Assembly: GCA_030614945.1 (NCBI GenBank)
Contig: JAUXAH010000019.1
Span: 1-14,763 of the forward strand
DNA from: Phycisphaerae bacterium
GTDB taxonomy: Bacteria; Planctomycetota; Phycisphaerae; Sedimentisphaerales; SG8-4
Reading direction: 5' to 3'
Length of the DNA stretch: 14,763 bases
Shown here: positions 7,564 to 14,763 of the stretch, in pieces
Numbering within the stretch: the first letter of the stretch is position 1
Layout: every line of letters starts with the position of its first letter
The notes under the pieces: model-generated
Told to the model about the DNA's origin: nothing
Database searches by the model: none
The model's input: the letters and a program-made list of their open reading frames with translations, nothing else
Program-made: the position numbers and the translations under genes

Positions 7564-8412
7564 ATGGCGATACATAAATATTTTCAGACAGATGTAAACG
7601 GAAAAGTAATTGCGTTGACCCATAACATAGATGAAGTAAATATTATAAATGAATTGAGAAGAATATTAAATGATATCTGTACTGCTTTTGGCCAGACTAA
7701 ATTGGGGGATAGTCTGTATCCCAAAGATGATACTCAGGGTTTGGAATTCGATACAAACCGGATTACCACTAAAACCGGAGCGGGAACCCTAACTATCGTG
7801 GAATGTGGTCTAATAAAATTAACCGCAGCGGCCCCCTACACTCTGGGCTTACCAACTGCAGTCGGTAATTTAGGGAGATTTTTTGCTCTTTACAAATCTG
7901 ACGACAATAGCAATCTGATTACCCTTGATGGCGATGGGGCTGAGACTATTGATGGTCAATCAACTTATACCGATCTAAATTATCAGTATGCTTTGGTAAT
8001 CTTAAGATCTAATAACGTAGAATGGCTTATAGTCTGTCGAGGACTTAAGAAAGTTACTGATGATGCACAATTAAAGAGGGAGGCCGGGGACATGAATACA
8101 TTTGCCCTGAAGACTCCTCTTGTTGATGACGACATTGTTCTAATTGAGGACAGTGCTGCAAGTTATGCCAAGAAAAAGGCTAAGATTTCAAGCCTGTTAG
8201 CTGCGAAGGCCGAAATGGGCAAAGTTATTGCTTTTAATTATGATGATAATGGAGATGTGATGCCAGCAGAAGACCCAGGACCGATGGACATTTATCACGA
8301 GAGGGATACGAATAATGATTTAATGCCCATCGCTGTTCTTAAGGTCCCTAATACTATTAATTTTTTCTTTGAGATTGATACGAACGGCGATATTGAGCCG
8401 AGAGAAGTTTAA
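7564..8412 (+). CDS. Tail fibre/appendage protein with DxNGD-type repeats
   Basis: This 282-residue protein starts at ATG 7564 with a GGTGGTGAAGG purine run just upstream (7550-7560). I recognise it only as a phage appendage protein. The middle contains a strand pattern common in fibre proteins (DGDGAETIDGQ, then YALVILRSNNVEWLIVCRG), and about 170-205 contains DDDIVLIEDSA with KKKAKISSLL, also common in fibre proteins. The last 60 residues hold three copies of D-x-N-x-D-[VLI]-x-P: Asp227-Asp231, Asp248-Asp252 and Asp272-Asp276. A related but broken copy (D10-V-N-G-K14) lies at the N-terminus after an aromatic pair, matching FFFEIDTNGD at the C-terminus. The alternating Asp/Asn pattern could bind calcium, but no full EF-hand or dockerin helix is visible. 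It lies between baseplate and fibre genes, so a structural role at the tail tip is likely. Confidence 0.5.
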   Translation: MAIHKYFQTDVNGKVIALTHNIDEVNIINELRRILNDICTAFGQTKLGDSLYPKDDTQGLEFDTNRITTKTGAGTLTIVECGLIKLTAAAPYTLGLPTAVGNLGRFFALYKSDDNSNLITLDGDGAETIDGQSTYTDLNYQYALVILRSNNVEWLIVCRGLKKVTDDAQLKREAGDMNTFALKTPLVDDDIVLIEDSAASYAKKKAKISSLLAAKAEMGKVIAFNYDDNGDVMPAEDPGPMDIYHERDTNNDLMPIAVLKVPNTINFFFEIDTNGDIEPREV

Positions 8413-8433
8413 ACGAAAGGAGTGTGATTTTTA

Positions 8434-9531
8434 ATGGCTACTCCAAATCAAGTACCGAGAGCGGATGAAGAAGGTCAACTTGGAACTTCTTCCAAAAAAT
8501 GGTTAAAGTCTTTTATTAAACAGATGCTGTTGGGGGCTTTGGGTTTGGTGGATGCGAATGAATTAGCTTTGCTAAAAGGAGAGGCTACGGCAACTGCAGT
8601 AAATTACATCACTATAAAGAATGCTGCAACCGGCGGTGCTCCACAGCTTAAAGCTGAAGGAACGGATACTCCTGATATACATTTTACTATTAAAACAAAA
8701 GGCGTGGGGAAATTTCAGATCCTTGATGGCAGTGACAATGAGATTGCGGAGTTTCATGCTATCGCCAGTGCAGCTAATTTCTTGAAAACTTTAGCCTCTA
8801 TTTCAGGAGTTACGTTGACAATTCAAGCAGATGGGACTGATAGTAATATTGACATAACTGTAGTTCCTAAAGGAACAGGCAAATTTAAAACTGGAGCACC
8901 AGTTGAGCTAACAGGATCGGGAAAAGAGTTTTTGGCTAAGATTAATACCATTAGTTTTACTGAGCAGGTCTTGACTTCTGCGGCAGACATTGCTTGGGAT
9001 TTAACAAAAGGCAATAAAGCAATTCTAGTGGCAGGTCATGATTTTAGGATTACTATTACCAAACCATCGGGGGCTATAGATGCGGTATTGATCGTTACTC
9101 AAGATGGAACGGGGACTAGAGTTATGGATGATATTATAACTCGGAAGGATGATTCTATTGCTACGGGCGATATAGATGTAGGCAACGATAGAATTACCAT
9201 CGATTTTGATTGTCCGACGGGAGCAAGAATTGAATTCTCTACTACCGATACTATGCCCGCTGGATTGTCGCCGGCAGTTGTTTATTGGGCTATAAGAGTT
9301 GATGGTACTCATATAATGGTGGCATCCTCGAAAGCTAATGCGATAGCCGGGACACAAATTGATATAACCAATCAGGGAACTGGAACTCATACTTTATACC
9401 AACTTGTTAAATGGCCTAGCGGGACTTTAGGGGTCTTACAAACTGATGCAGGTGGTGAAGATATTGTGAAATTGCATTATAAGACATCAGATGAGCAATG
9501 GTATGCTGAACTTGTTGCTAACTTTAGTTGA
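8434..9531 (+). CDS. Tail fibre protein with nested fibre modules
   Basis: This 365-residue protein starts at ATG 8434, eleven bases after AAAGGAG (8416-8422). The N-terminus has the EGQLGTSSKKWLK element often found at the start of phage fibre proteins, where fibres attach. Two similar stretches, about 76-97 and 133-155, each read GTD-x-x-I-then-KGxGKF, a repeat found in many fibre shafts. From about residue 185 a module begins with AADIAWDLTKGN and continues to QDGTGTRVMDD. Its usual second half (KWPSGTLGVLQTDAGGEDIV and a closing QWYAELVANF) appears only after about residue 322. The stretch between, about 236-321, looks like a separate common module (MPAGLSPAVVYWAIRVDGTH then NQGTGTHTL). 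The protein probably forms part of the receptor-binding apparatus. No enzyme motif is present. Confidence 0.6.
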   Translation: MATPNQVPRADEEGQLGTSSKKWLKSFIKQMLLGALGLVDANELALLKGEATATAVNYITIKNAATGGAPQLKAEGTDTPDIHFTIKTKGVGKFQILDGSDNEIAEFHAIASAANFLKTLASISGVTLTIQADGTDSNIDITVVPKGTGKFKTGAPVELTGSGKEFLAKINTISFTEQVLTSAADIAWDLTKGNKAILVAGHDFRITITKPSGAIDAVLIVTQDGTGTRVMDDIITRKDDSIATGDIDVGNDRITIDFDCPTGARIEFSTTDTMPAGLSPAVVYWAIRVDGTHIMVASSKANAIAGTQIDITNQGTGTHTLYQLVKWPSGTLGVLQTDAGGEDIVKLHYKTSDEQWYAELVANFS

Positions 9532-9550
9532 TGAAGGGGAGTGATAAATA

Positions 9551-12500
9551 ATGTTTAAGAAAAAGTCTGGAATAATTGTTTTGTTGCTTTGTACAGTTTT
9601 GGCTGTAGGGTATTTCGCTGTTAACACCGGGGCAGTATCAACAGTATTATTAGCTATACAAGGTGCAATTACGGATGGGAATTTAGTTAAATTTAGTGGC
9701 ACAAATGGGATCGGAGTGGACACGGGGCTATCGGCCACGAATGTGGTGAAATGTAAATTTGATGCTACGATTGCTCCTACTGTAAATAATGATACCGATG
9801 AGGGGTATACGGTCGGTAGCAGGTGGCTGGATATTACAAATGACAAATCCTATATTTGCCTTGATAATACAGACGGTGCGGCAGTTTGGCACTTGGATGT
9901 TGTTGGCCCTGGGGCTTCGACTGATCATGCAATTGTTCGTTGGGATAGTACCACAGGAAGAACTACTTTAAATTCTGTTGTAACTGTTTCTGATGCTGGA
10001 GTAATAGCTGGGGGAGAATGGCAAGGGACCGTAGTTAGCCCGGTATATGGAGGAACGGGTATTGCCAATAATGTAGCTTCAACTATTACTATTAGTGGAA
10101 GTTATGCAATGACCTTGACCATAACTGGCGTCACCGGAGTTACCCTTCCCACATCAGGAACTTTATGTGTAACTACCGGAACTCCTGAGACTACTTTTCA
10201 GATAGATGATGATAACTCGGGTCCAAAGCTTAAGAATAGTGCCGGAGAAATGCAAATAAGAAACGCAGCAGATGATGCTTATGCGGATCTTAGGGCTCTA
10301 TCTTTTTATGGGGATGGTTCTAATCTAACTGGAGTCGGAGCTGCGGCAGCTTCTGCTTTAACAATTAGTGCCAAAGCCGCTGAAAATATCAGTAAAGGTC
10401 AAGTAGTTTATATTTCAGGAGCGACAGGCCAAACTCCAGAAGTGAGGCTAGCGGATAATACGGATTCCGCAAAGCATTTATTTTTAGGAGTAGCTGCAGA
10501 GACTAAGACAACAGGACAAACCATTTTGATTCGGGTGAGGGGAGAATTAATTAATATAGACACTTCAACTTTTTCGGATGGGAATTTGTTATATCTTACT
10601 ACAGGTGGAGGTTTAACTGCAACGGCGCCTACGAGCGGTGCTGTCGAGACAATTGGTTATTGTTCTTATTCTCATGTTTCAGCGGGAAAGTTAATTGTAA
10701 TGCATCATAGCCCCCACAGCATTTATGTTGCTTCCGGAAGTGATATAGTAATTCGAATGGGAGATAGCGTTGGGAGCAACACAGTAAAATTCAAAAATTA
10801 TGCTGATGCCCAATTAATTTCTATTGATAGTTACGGCAGGATTTGGCATACTGTGGGTTCTACTGCTGTAACGGGTGACATTACCGGCTTAAGAACGATA
10901 GTGACGAGTAGCGCTGCGAGTGGCGGAGATGCTCCAACTGGACAGGCCACCAGAGCCATTTACGCTCAAGTGGTAGTCGCAGCCAGTAAACATGTTGGAC
11001 TTTTACAAGCCGGATTGTTTACTGCCTCGGGTGCGGCAGGTAGTGTCACGGCTTATGATATTCATGTTTTGTGTGCTCATTACAGTTCTGGAGCGAGTAC
11101 AATAATTGGAGGGGATTTTTATGTAGGATATCTGAGAGCACAAACCAGATCTACAAATGCAAGAGCCGTGACTGGGCATGATGTTCTTCTTGCTCTGGAG
11201 AATGAGGCCATTGAGGGTGCTGGCGCAACAATGGACAGTGCTATTAGGATTTTTGATACAAATGTAGCTGGTAGTGGTTTTACTTATGGAATAGATATGA
11301 GTGATGCTGTTATAGCTACAGCTGATATGTTATTATCCCAAGGGGAAACTATAAAAAATACCACTGACGGAAGAATTGATTTTGGTGGAGCAGATGTAAA
11401 TATAGATACTGGGAAGAAATTTATGGTAAATGGAGTTCAGATAACTTCTGCCGTTTTGTCTGATGTAGGTTCTATTGGTATGTTAGATGAAGCTGAAACT
11501 ATTGCTGGGAATTGGGTGAATACTGATAACCCCTGGGCTGACAATGAGGTGGCCAATGATATTACTGTGGACAGTGCGACTTCTTATGTAGCGAGTGAAA
11601 TAAGATTAAAAAGCTCTGATGCTGATCCTGATACCACAGGAGAAATTAAGCATGATTCTACTGCAACTGGATTCTCTGGTGGTGTGCTGAGATGGTATGA
11701 TGATGATTCTTCGAGGATGATAGTTGATTTAGAAACTGATGCTTCAGCTGACGATTATGTAGTTGCTTATGATTCTACCGCCGATGGATTCTATATGAAG
11801 GAAGATGATGCCGGTGTTAGTGCATTTATCGATTTAACGGATACACCAGCAAATTATACAGATGATGGTGGGAAATATGTAAGAGTGAATGTTGGTGAGG
11901 ATGCTTTAGAATTTGCAGCTGTTACTGGAGAAGCCAACACTGCTTCTAACATAGGTGCAGAGATAGAAATCTTTAAGCAGAAAGCCGGAGTAGATTTGGA
12001 ATTTAGAACCTTAAAAGCTATGAGTAGCAAGATAACTATTTCAAATACTACAGCTGCTGTACTAAAAATTAGTAATGAAGTCAATACAAGTGAAGATTAT
12101 GTAATAACGGGGCAATATGCAGGAGCGTATTGGTTAGCTGGTAGCGGTTACATTCTTGGCATAATTTCAGTGTATATGGCAAGATATAATGCTGGCGGAT
12201 TAATGACAATGCAGGTTTATGAAGCCGATGTTAATGGTCACCCTACTGGCGGAGAACTTGGCTCTGTGCAGGTAGATTGCACGGGGATAAGCACTTCGAA
12301 TACCTGGATAGATTTTGACCTTACAAGTGAGGCTATATCTATAGTAAATGCAACTAAATATTGCTGGTATATATCTGGTGGAGGAGCTGATGATGGAGTC
12401 AAAGTGAGATATACTACATCTGATGAGGTTGCTAATACTTGGAGAATTTATTATGGAGGTGAAACTTGGGGTAACAATACAGGACATGATAACACTTTCA

Positions 12501-12925
12501 AATTGTACACAAGTGCAGGAGCCCTTGATTACATAAAATTTGATGTAGCGGAAACAGAAATGAATGTAGTAAATTTATTGAGTGTTACAACAGTAGCTTT
12601 TGACGCCGATGCCGATACAACTCTTTATACTGTTCCAACTGGAAAGAGGTGCGTTTTGTCTCACGCTATAGTCGTGGCAGCAGGGGATGCTGGAGCGACT
12701 ACAACGGTTTCTATAGGACAGAATACAGCGGAGACTGATTTCATTCCAGCGAATACATTATCGAATTTGGATGCTGAATATGATGCTGTTATTTTACAAC
12801 CTATACCGAATACCACTCCGTTAAAAACAAAATCTTATGCCGCGGCAACGGTTATCGAGGCACAGGTAGCAAGTCAGTCAGGAGTAGCAGGGAATACAAT
12901 TTATTTATTTGGGATTCTATATTAA
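9551..12925 (+). CDS. Large tail fibre / receptor-binding protein with an N-terminal hydrophobic signal
   Basis: This 1124-residue protein starts at ATG 9551, nine bases after AAGGGGAG (9534-9541). Most of it is a chain of phage fibre modules: about 117-135 (GASTDHAIVRWDSTTGR), about 155-200 with the SPVYGGTG element, about 280-390 (ISKGQVVYISGATG, a module shared by fibre and capsid-decoration proteins), a long middle part with many Gly, Ser and Thr, and about 755-845 (LTDTPANYTDDGGKYVRVN then FKQKAGVDLEFRTLKA). About 849-995 look like a beta-sandwich with aromatic strands (YAGAYWLAGSG, then TWIDFDLTSEAISI and TKYCWYISGGG), resembling surface- or carbohydrate-binding domains. The odd part is residues 1-28, with three lysines followed by about 20 hydrophobic residues and a possible AxA-like end (VNTGA). 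It reads as a signal peptide or membrane anchor, which virion fibres normally lack. A lipobox is not convincing. Confidence 0.7.
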   Translation: MFKKKSGIIVLLLCTVLAVGYFAVNTGAVSTVLLAIQGAITDGNLVKFSGTNGIGVDTGLSATNVVKCKFDATIAPTVNNDTDEGYTVGSRWLDITNDKSYICLDNTDGAAVWHLDVVGPGASTDHAIVRWDSTTGRTTLNSVVTVSDAGVIAGGEWQGTVVSPVYGGTGIANNVASTITISGSYAMTLTITGVTGVTLPTSGTLCVTTGTPETTFQIDDDNSGPKLKNSAGEMQIRNAADDAYADLRALSFYGDGSNLTGVGAAAASALTISAKAAENISKGQVVYISGATGQTPEVRLADNTDSAKHLFLGVAAETKTTGQTILIRVRGELINIDTSTFSDGNLLYLTTGGGLTATAPTSGAVETIGYCSYSHVSAGKLIVMHHSPHSIYVASGSDIVIRMGDSVGSNTVKFKNYADAQLISIDSYGRIWHTVGSTAVTGDITGLRTIVTSSAASGGDAPTGQATRAIYAQVVVAASKHVGLLQAGLFTASGAAGSVTAYDIHVLCAHYSSGASTIIGGDFYVGYLRAQTRSTNARAVTGHDVLLALENEAIEGAGATMDSAIRIFDTNVAGSGFTYGIDMSDAVIATADMLLSQGETIKNTTDGRIDFGGADVNIDTGKKFMVNGVQITSAVLSDVGSIGMLDEAETIAGNWVNTDNPWADNEVANDITVDSATSYVASEIRLKSSDADPDTTGEIKHDSTATGFSGGVLRWYDDDSSRMIVDLETDASADDYVVAYDSTADGFYMKEDDAGVSAFIDLTDTPANYTDDGGKYVRVNVGEDALEFAAVTGEANTASNIGAEIEIFKQKAGVDLEFRTLKAMSSKITISNTTAAVLKISNEVNTSEDYVITGQYAGAYWLAGSGYILGIISVYMARYNAGGLMTMQVYEADVNGHPTGGELGSVQVDCTGISTSNTWIDFDLTSEAISIVNATKYCWYISGGGADDGVKVRYTTSDEVANTWRIYYGGETWGNNTGHDNTFKLYTSAGALDYIKFDVAETEMNVVNLLSVTTVAFDADADTTLYTVPTGKRCVLSHAIVVAAGDAGATTTVSIGQNTAETDFIPANTLSNLDAEYDAVILQPIPNTTPLKTKSYAAATVIEAQVASQSGVAGNTIYLFGILY

Positions 12926-12995
12926 TTAAAAAGAGAATGCCTATACATTTTGTTCGGAATAGAGAATGAGATTCAACGAATGAGGAGGTAAGATT

Positions 12996-13811
12996 ATGGT
13001 TGTTGTAATAATTATAGTGTTGGTAACTATAATAGCAATTTTTGGTAAGAAATATATAATACCGCCACCGGCTCCACCAGTCCCGGTGCCAGATCCAGAT
13101 CCGCATTATTGTAAATGGCAGTTGAATGATAAGACTACCGAACGATGGAAAAATTATTGTGATGATATGAATAGGATAATTTCTGATTCTTTGATGGCTC
13201 TGGAATTGCAAAAGGAAGTTCTAATAGATGGGATTTGGAAGAAATTTTATCAATGGGTTTCTGATTGGGATTTATTCAATAAGTTGGATTATTGGGATTT
13301 GCCGGATGAAGTCCATAAGAGAGGAACCGCTGATTGTGATGGATTTGCTCGATTCGTTTGTGATGTTCTAGGTAGGTTTGCTAAATATCTTAATGTGTGG
13401 TGGGTGGAGGCATACGGATTTTACAGAAAATATTATCAGGATTCAAATGGTGATTGGCATTATAAAGTTGTAGCGGGAGGTCATGCAATATGTGTTTATA
13501 AGAAGGATGGAAAGTTGTTTGCTTTTTCGAATACTACTTGGTGGAATGACCAGAATTTTCAAGATTTTATTGAGATTGGAGCGATGACTTTCCCGGAAGG
13601 CATTTATTTGATGATTTGTCGGCATTGGGAAACTGGCAAAATGGAATGGCAGTTGAAGGCGGAAGAAGGAGAGATCCTCGCGTGGACCAATATCTTCCAT
13701 AGAAAATTAAGAAAAATAAGGAGCTTAATAGGGTTGAAAAGAGGGGAACAAAAAAGAATTAGAGATTGGTTAAAAAGAATTGCAAGGGAGCAGAAGCAAG
13801 AAAGGGGATGA
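12996..13811 (+). CDS. Membrane-anchored transglutaminase-like cysteine protein
   Basis: This 271-residue protein starts at ATG 12996, six bases after a very strong GAGGAGGT (12982-12989). Residues 1-16 form a single membrane helix. About 21-36 are a proline-rich linker (IPPPAPPVPVPDPDP). The core has the transglutaminase-like/papain-fold pattern: Cys114 in GTADCDGFARF at the start of a helix, and His163 in GGHAICVY on a strand. The usual acidic third residue appears to be replaced by Asn179 in FAFSNTTWW. Members of this fold hydrolyse or cross-link amide bonds. The last ~37 residues are strongly cationic (15 Lys or Arg) and probably an amphipathic helix. The positive-inside rule is ambiguous here, because GKK follows the helix and no charge precedes it, so the side on which the enzyme acts is unclear. 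Its place just before the holin suggests a role in wall modification, lysis or exclusion of other phages. The substrate is unknown. Confidence 0.6.
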   Translation: MVVVIIIVLVTIIAIFGKKYIIPPPAPPVPVPDPDPHYCKWQLNDKTTERWKNYCDDMNRIISDSLMALELQKEVLIDGIWKKFYQWVSDWDLFNKLDYWDLPDEVHKRGTADCDGFARFVCDVLGRFAKYLNVWWVEAYGFYRKYYQDSNGDWHYKVVAGGHAICVYKKDGKLFAFSNTTWWNDQNFQDFIEIGAMTFPEGIYLMICRHWETGKMEWQLKAEEGEILAWTNIFHRKLRKIRSLIGLKRGEQKRIRDWLKRIAREQKQERG

Positions 13812-13816
13812 TATAA

Positions 13817-14104
13817 ATGGATGCTGAAACTTTATTACAATTCGGTGCTCAATTTGGAATAGCTGCTTTGATAGCAATTATGGTCTTAAAGTTCCTCTTT
13901 AAGATCGTAGAGAAGAAGTTCGAAAATGAGCAAAGCATAGAACAGAAGAATCTTGAGAAAAATATAGAAATCGGGAATAGTGTAGAAAATATTTCTAAAG
14001 CGGTAGATAGGGTCAGTACCTCCCAAGAAAAAATATGTGAGAGTCAAACTAAGATAGTTACTTTGATCGAGACGGTTGATAGAAAAATTAATAGTAGGAA
14101 ATGA
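13817..14104 (+). CDS. Holin candidate (BhlA/UviB-like)
   Basis: This 95-residue protein starts at ATG 13817, nine bases after AAAGGGG (13801-13807), and begins five bases after the transglutaminase-like gene ends. Residues 5-30 form one membrane helix (FGAQFGIAALIAIMVLKFLF), preceded by a short acidic N-terminus and followed by Lys-rich, then Glu-rich, coiled coil to the end. This layout, with one N-terminal helix plus a charged coiled-coil tail, matches the BhlA/UviB family of holin-like proteins, which sit next to endolysins in Gram-positive phages. Holins make the membrane lesion that times lysis. The endolysin gene starts about 280 bases downstream with two small genes in between. A membrane-bound regulator is the alternative. 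Confidence 0.55.
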   Translation: MDAETLLQFGAQFGIAALIAIMVLKFLFKIVEKKFENEQSIEQKNLEKNIEIGNSVENISKAVDRVSTSQEKICESQTKIVTLIETVDRKINSRK

Positions 14105-14110
14105 TGCCTG

Positions 14111-14239
14111 ATGGACTGGTTTTGGTTATTTGCATTTATATTTTGTTTAATTTCGGTCTTCTGCCTAGGCTTGGATGTAAAATATTATTTCAATCATTTT
14201 AAAGGTGGTAAGCATGGCAGAAAAGATAGTTCCAGATGA
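14111..14239 (+). CDS. Small single-helix membrane protein, 42 aa
   Basis: An ATG at 14111 opens a 42-codon frame ending in TGA at 14237-14239, overlapping the next gene by 26 bases. The product begins MDWFWLFAFIFCLISVFCLG, a strongly hydrophobic helix rich in Trp and Phe, followed by an aromatic and basic cytoplasmic-type tail (KYYFNHFKGGKHGRKDSSR). AGGA at 14096-14099 stands eleven bases upstream, which is weak but usable. The frame fills the space between the holin candidate and the 58-aa gene, where nothing else is convincing. Its size and position suggest a second holin, an antiholin or a lysis regulator. No family was recognised. Confidence 0.5.
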   Translation: MDWFWLFAFIFCLISVFCLGLDVKYYFNHFKGGKHGRKDSSR

Positions 14240-14390
14240 TAAAAATATCATTATTGTATTAACTTCAGAGGAATATGAGACTCTTCGGAAAGGTTGTATG
14301 GATCTTTTGGAGTATTATGAATTAAGCAAGTCTAGGGCTACTAAGGTCAGAAGAATTTTAGATAAACTTGAGGAGGCCTCAAGTAAATGA
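14214..14390 (+). CDS. Small helical protein in the lysis cassette, 58 aa
   Basis: The ATG at 14214 is preferred over the upstream in-frame GTG at 14205, because the ribosome site AAAGGTGG (14201-14208) covers that GTG and stands five bases from the ATG. The 58-residue product has a short strand-like start (KNIIIVLTSEEYETL) and then a charged helix to the end (DLLEYYELSKSRATKVRRILDKLEEA). There is no membrane helix or signal. I do not recognise a family. It overlaps the small membrane protein upstream and, by the sequence ATGA, the endolysin downstream, so it is translated as part of the same operon. A lysis regulator or an unrelated small phage protein are both possible. Confidence 0.6.
   Translation: MAEKIVPDDKNIIIVLTSEEYETLRKGCMDLLEYYELSKSRATKVRRILDKLEEASSK
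14370..14376 (+). promoter_or_regulatory. Ribosome binding site of the endolysin gene
   Basis: GAGGAGG lies inside the 3' end of the 58-aa gene, ten bases before the ATG at 14387. That ATG overlaps the upstream TGA, so the endolysin is coupled to the upstream gene but also has a strong site of its own. Confidence 0.6.
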
Positions 14391-14763
14391 ACGCAAGTCA
14401 GTATTGGTGGTGTGTGAAAATTTTACGACAAGCATATAAAAGTAAGGAGATTACAAAACTCCCGGCCTCAGCAGTTGCGGCTCAAGCAGTAATTGAAACA
14501 TGGTATGGTAAAAGTGAGCCCTACGATAAAGATACTGGGAAGAGATCTTATAATCTATTCGGAGTAAAAGCCATAGTCAAGAATGGAATATTAGTCGCAG
14601 GTGGGAATAATGGGTGTGTCCAATGCTACACTCATGAAGAAATCGAAGGCGAAATGGTATTAAAATTATTGTATTTTAGGGCGTATCATTCACATAGGGA
14701 TAGCTTTAATGATCATGCAAGAATCCTTGCTGTTTCAAAGAAGAATGGAGAACAACGTTATAG
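14387..14763 (+). CDS. Glucosaminidase endolysin (FlgJ/lysozyme-like subfamily), 3' end outside the window
   Basis: The frame opens at ATG 14387 and stays open for 125 full codons to the window edge, so the gene is partial at its 3' end. The sequence matches the glucosaminidase fold of FlgJ, autolysins and many phage endolysins. LPASAVAAQAVIETWYGKS carries the catalytic Glu37 in the usual AQAxxE-x-x-x-GKS context. YNLFGVKA (about 55-62) is the family's NLFGIKA motif. The segment with THEEIEG and YFRAYHSHRDSFNDHARIL corresponds to the conserved FRxY-x(4)-S region. The enzyme cleaves glycosidic bonds of peptidoglycan after release by the holin. There is no signal peptide, in keeping with holin-dependent export. 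Any cell-wall-binding domain would lie past the window. Confidence 0.9.
   Translation, partial: MNASQYWWCVKILRQAYKSKEITKLPASAVAAQAVIETWYGKSEPYDKDTGKRSYNLFGVKAIVKNGILVAGGNNGCVQCYTHEEIEGEMVLKLLYFRAYHSHRDSFNDHARILAVSKKNGEQRY

Noticed and set aside
9025..9390. Antisense open frame opposite the 365-aa fibre gene
   Set aside because: Its composition is that of a shadow frame (Ser, Ile and Arg runs) and no start signal is visible.
9551..9610. Lipoprotein signal at the start of the large fibre
   Set aside because: The cysteine follows LLL and not the small residues of a lipobox, so lipidation is unlikely.
12926..12995. Promoter or terminator in the 70-base gap before the transglutaminase-like gene
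   Set aside because: There is a TATACA and a repeated AGAGAATG (12932 and 12961), but no matching -35 box, no stem-loop and no T-run, so a regulatory call is not supported.
14101..14202. 33-aa frame from the ATG overlapping the holin stop
   Set aside because: Its helix and tail are less protein-like than the overlapping 42-aa frame from 14111, and only one of the two can be the main product.
14205..14213. GTG at 14205 as start of the 58-aa protein
   Set aside because: It lies inside the ribosome site. The ATG at 14214 has proper spacing.

Overview
This window is a late structural and lysis region of a tailed bacteriophage or prophage with a long, flexible-tail (siphovirus-like) layout. All genes lie on the + strand and are packed with gaps of 70 bases or less, or small overlaps. 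No stretch over 300 bases lacks a gene, and I saw no tRNA, rRNA, CRISPR array, transposase or integrase. The host is a bacterium, because the last gene is a peptidoglycan glucosaminidase. A Gram-positive, low-GC (Bacillota-like) host is the best guess. This rests on the strong GGAGG-type ribosome sites, the GTG and TTG starts, the N-terminal style of the chaperone and tape measure proteins, and the absence of any visible spanin pair. The host assignment is inference.

Left part (1-3500): a tail assembly chaperone gene runs into a second reading frame that continues in the -1 frame with no convincing start of its own. This is the arrangement of lambda G/GT, and two candidate slippery runs lie in the overlap. 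The tape measure protein follows. Its start is best placed at the GTG at 684.

Tail tip (3504-7550): a short 116-aa protein, then a baseplate hub (gp27/Tal-like) protein carrying two fibronectin-III-like modules, then a 675-aa protein with three more such modules. The last ~145 residues of the 675-aa protein look like the missing C-terminal part of a hub, so the hub may be divided between two genes with the modules at the break.

Fibres (7564-12925): a 282-aa protein with DxNGD-type repeats, a 365-aa fibre protein in which one common fibre module seems to be inserted inside another, and a 1124-aa fibre that unexpectedly begins with a signal-peptide-like hydrophobic segment and ends in beta-sandwich modules likely to bind the cell surface.

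Exit module (12996-14763): a membrane-tethered transglutaminase-like cysteine enzyme with a cationic tail, a BhlA/UviB-like holin candidate, a 42-aa single-helix membrane protein, a 58-aa helical protein, and the N-terminal part of a FlgJ-type glucosaminidase endolysin that runs off the window. The transglutaminase-like protein placed beside the lysis genes is the least expected element and the best candidate for undescribed biology.
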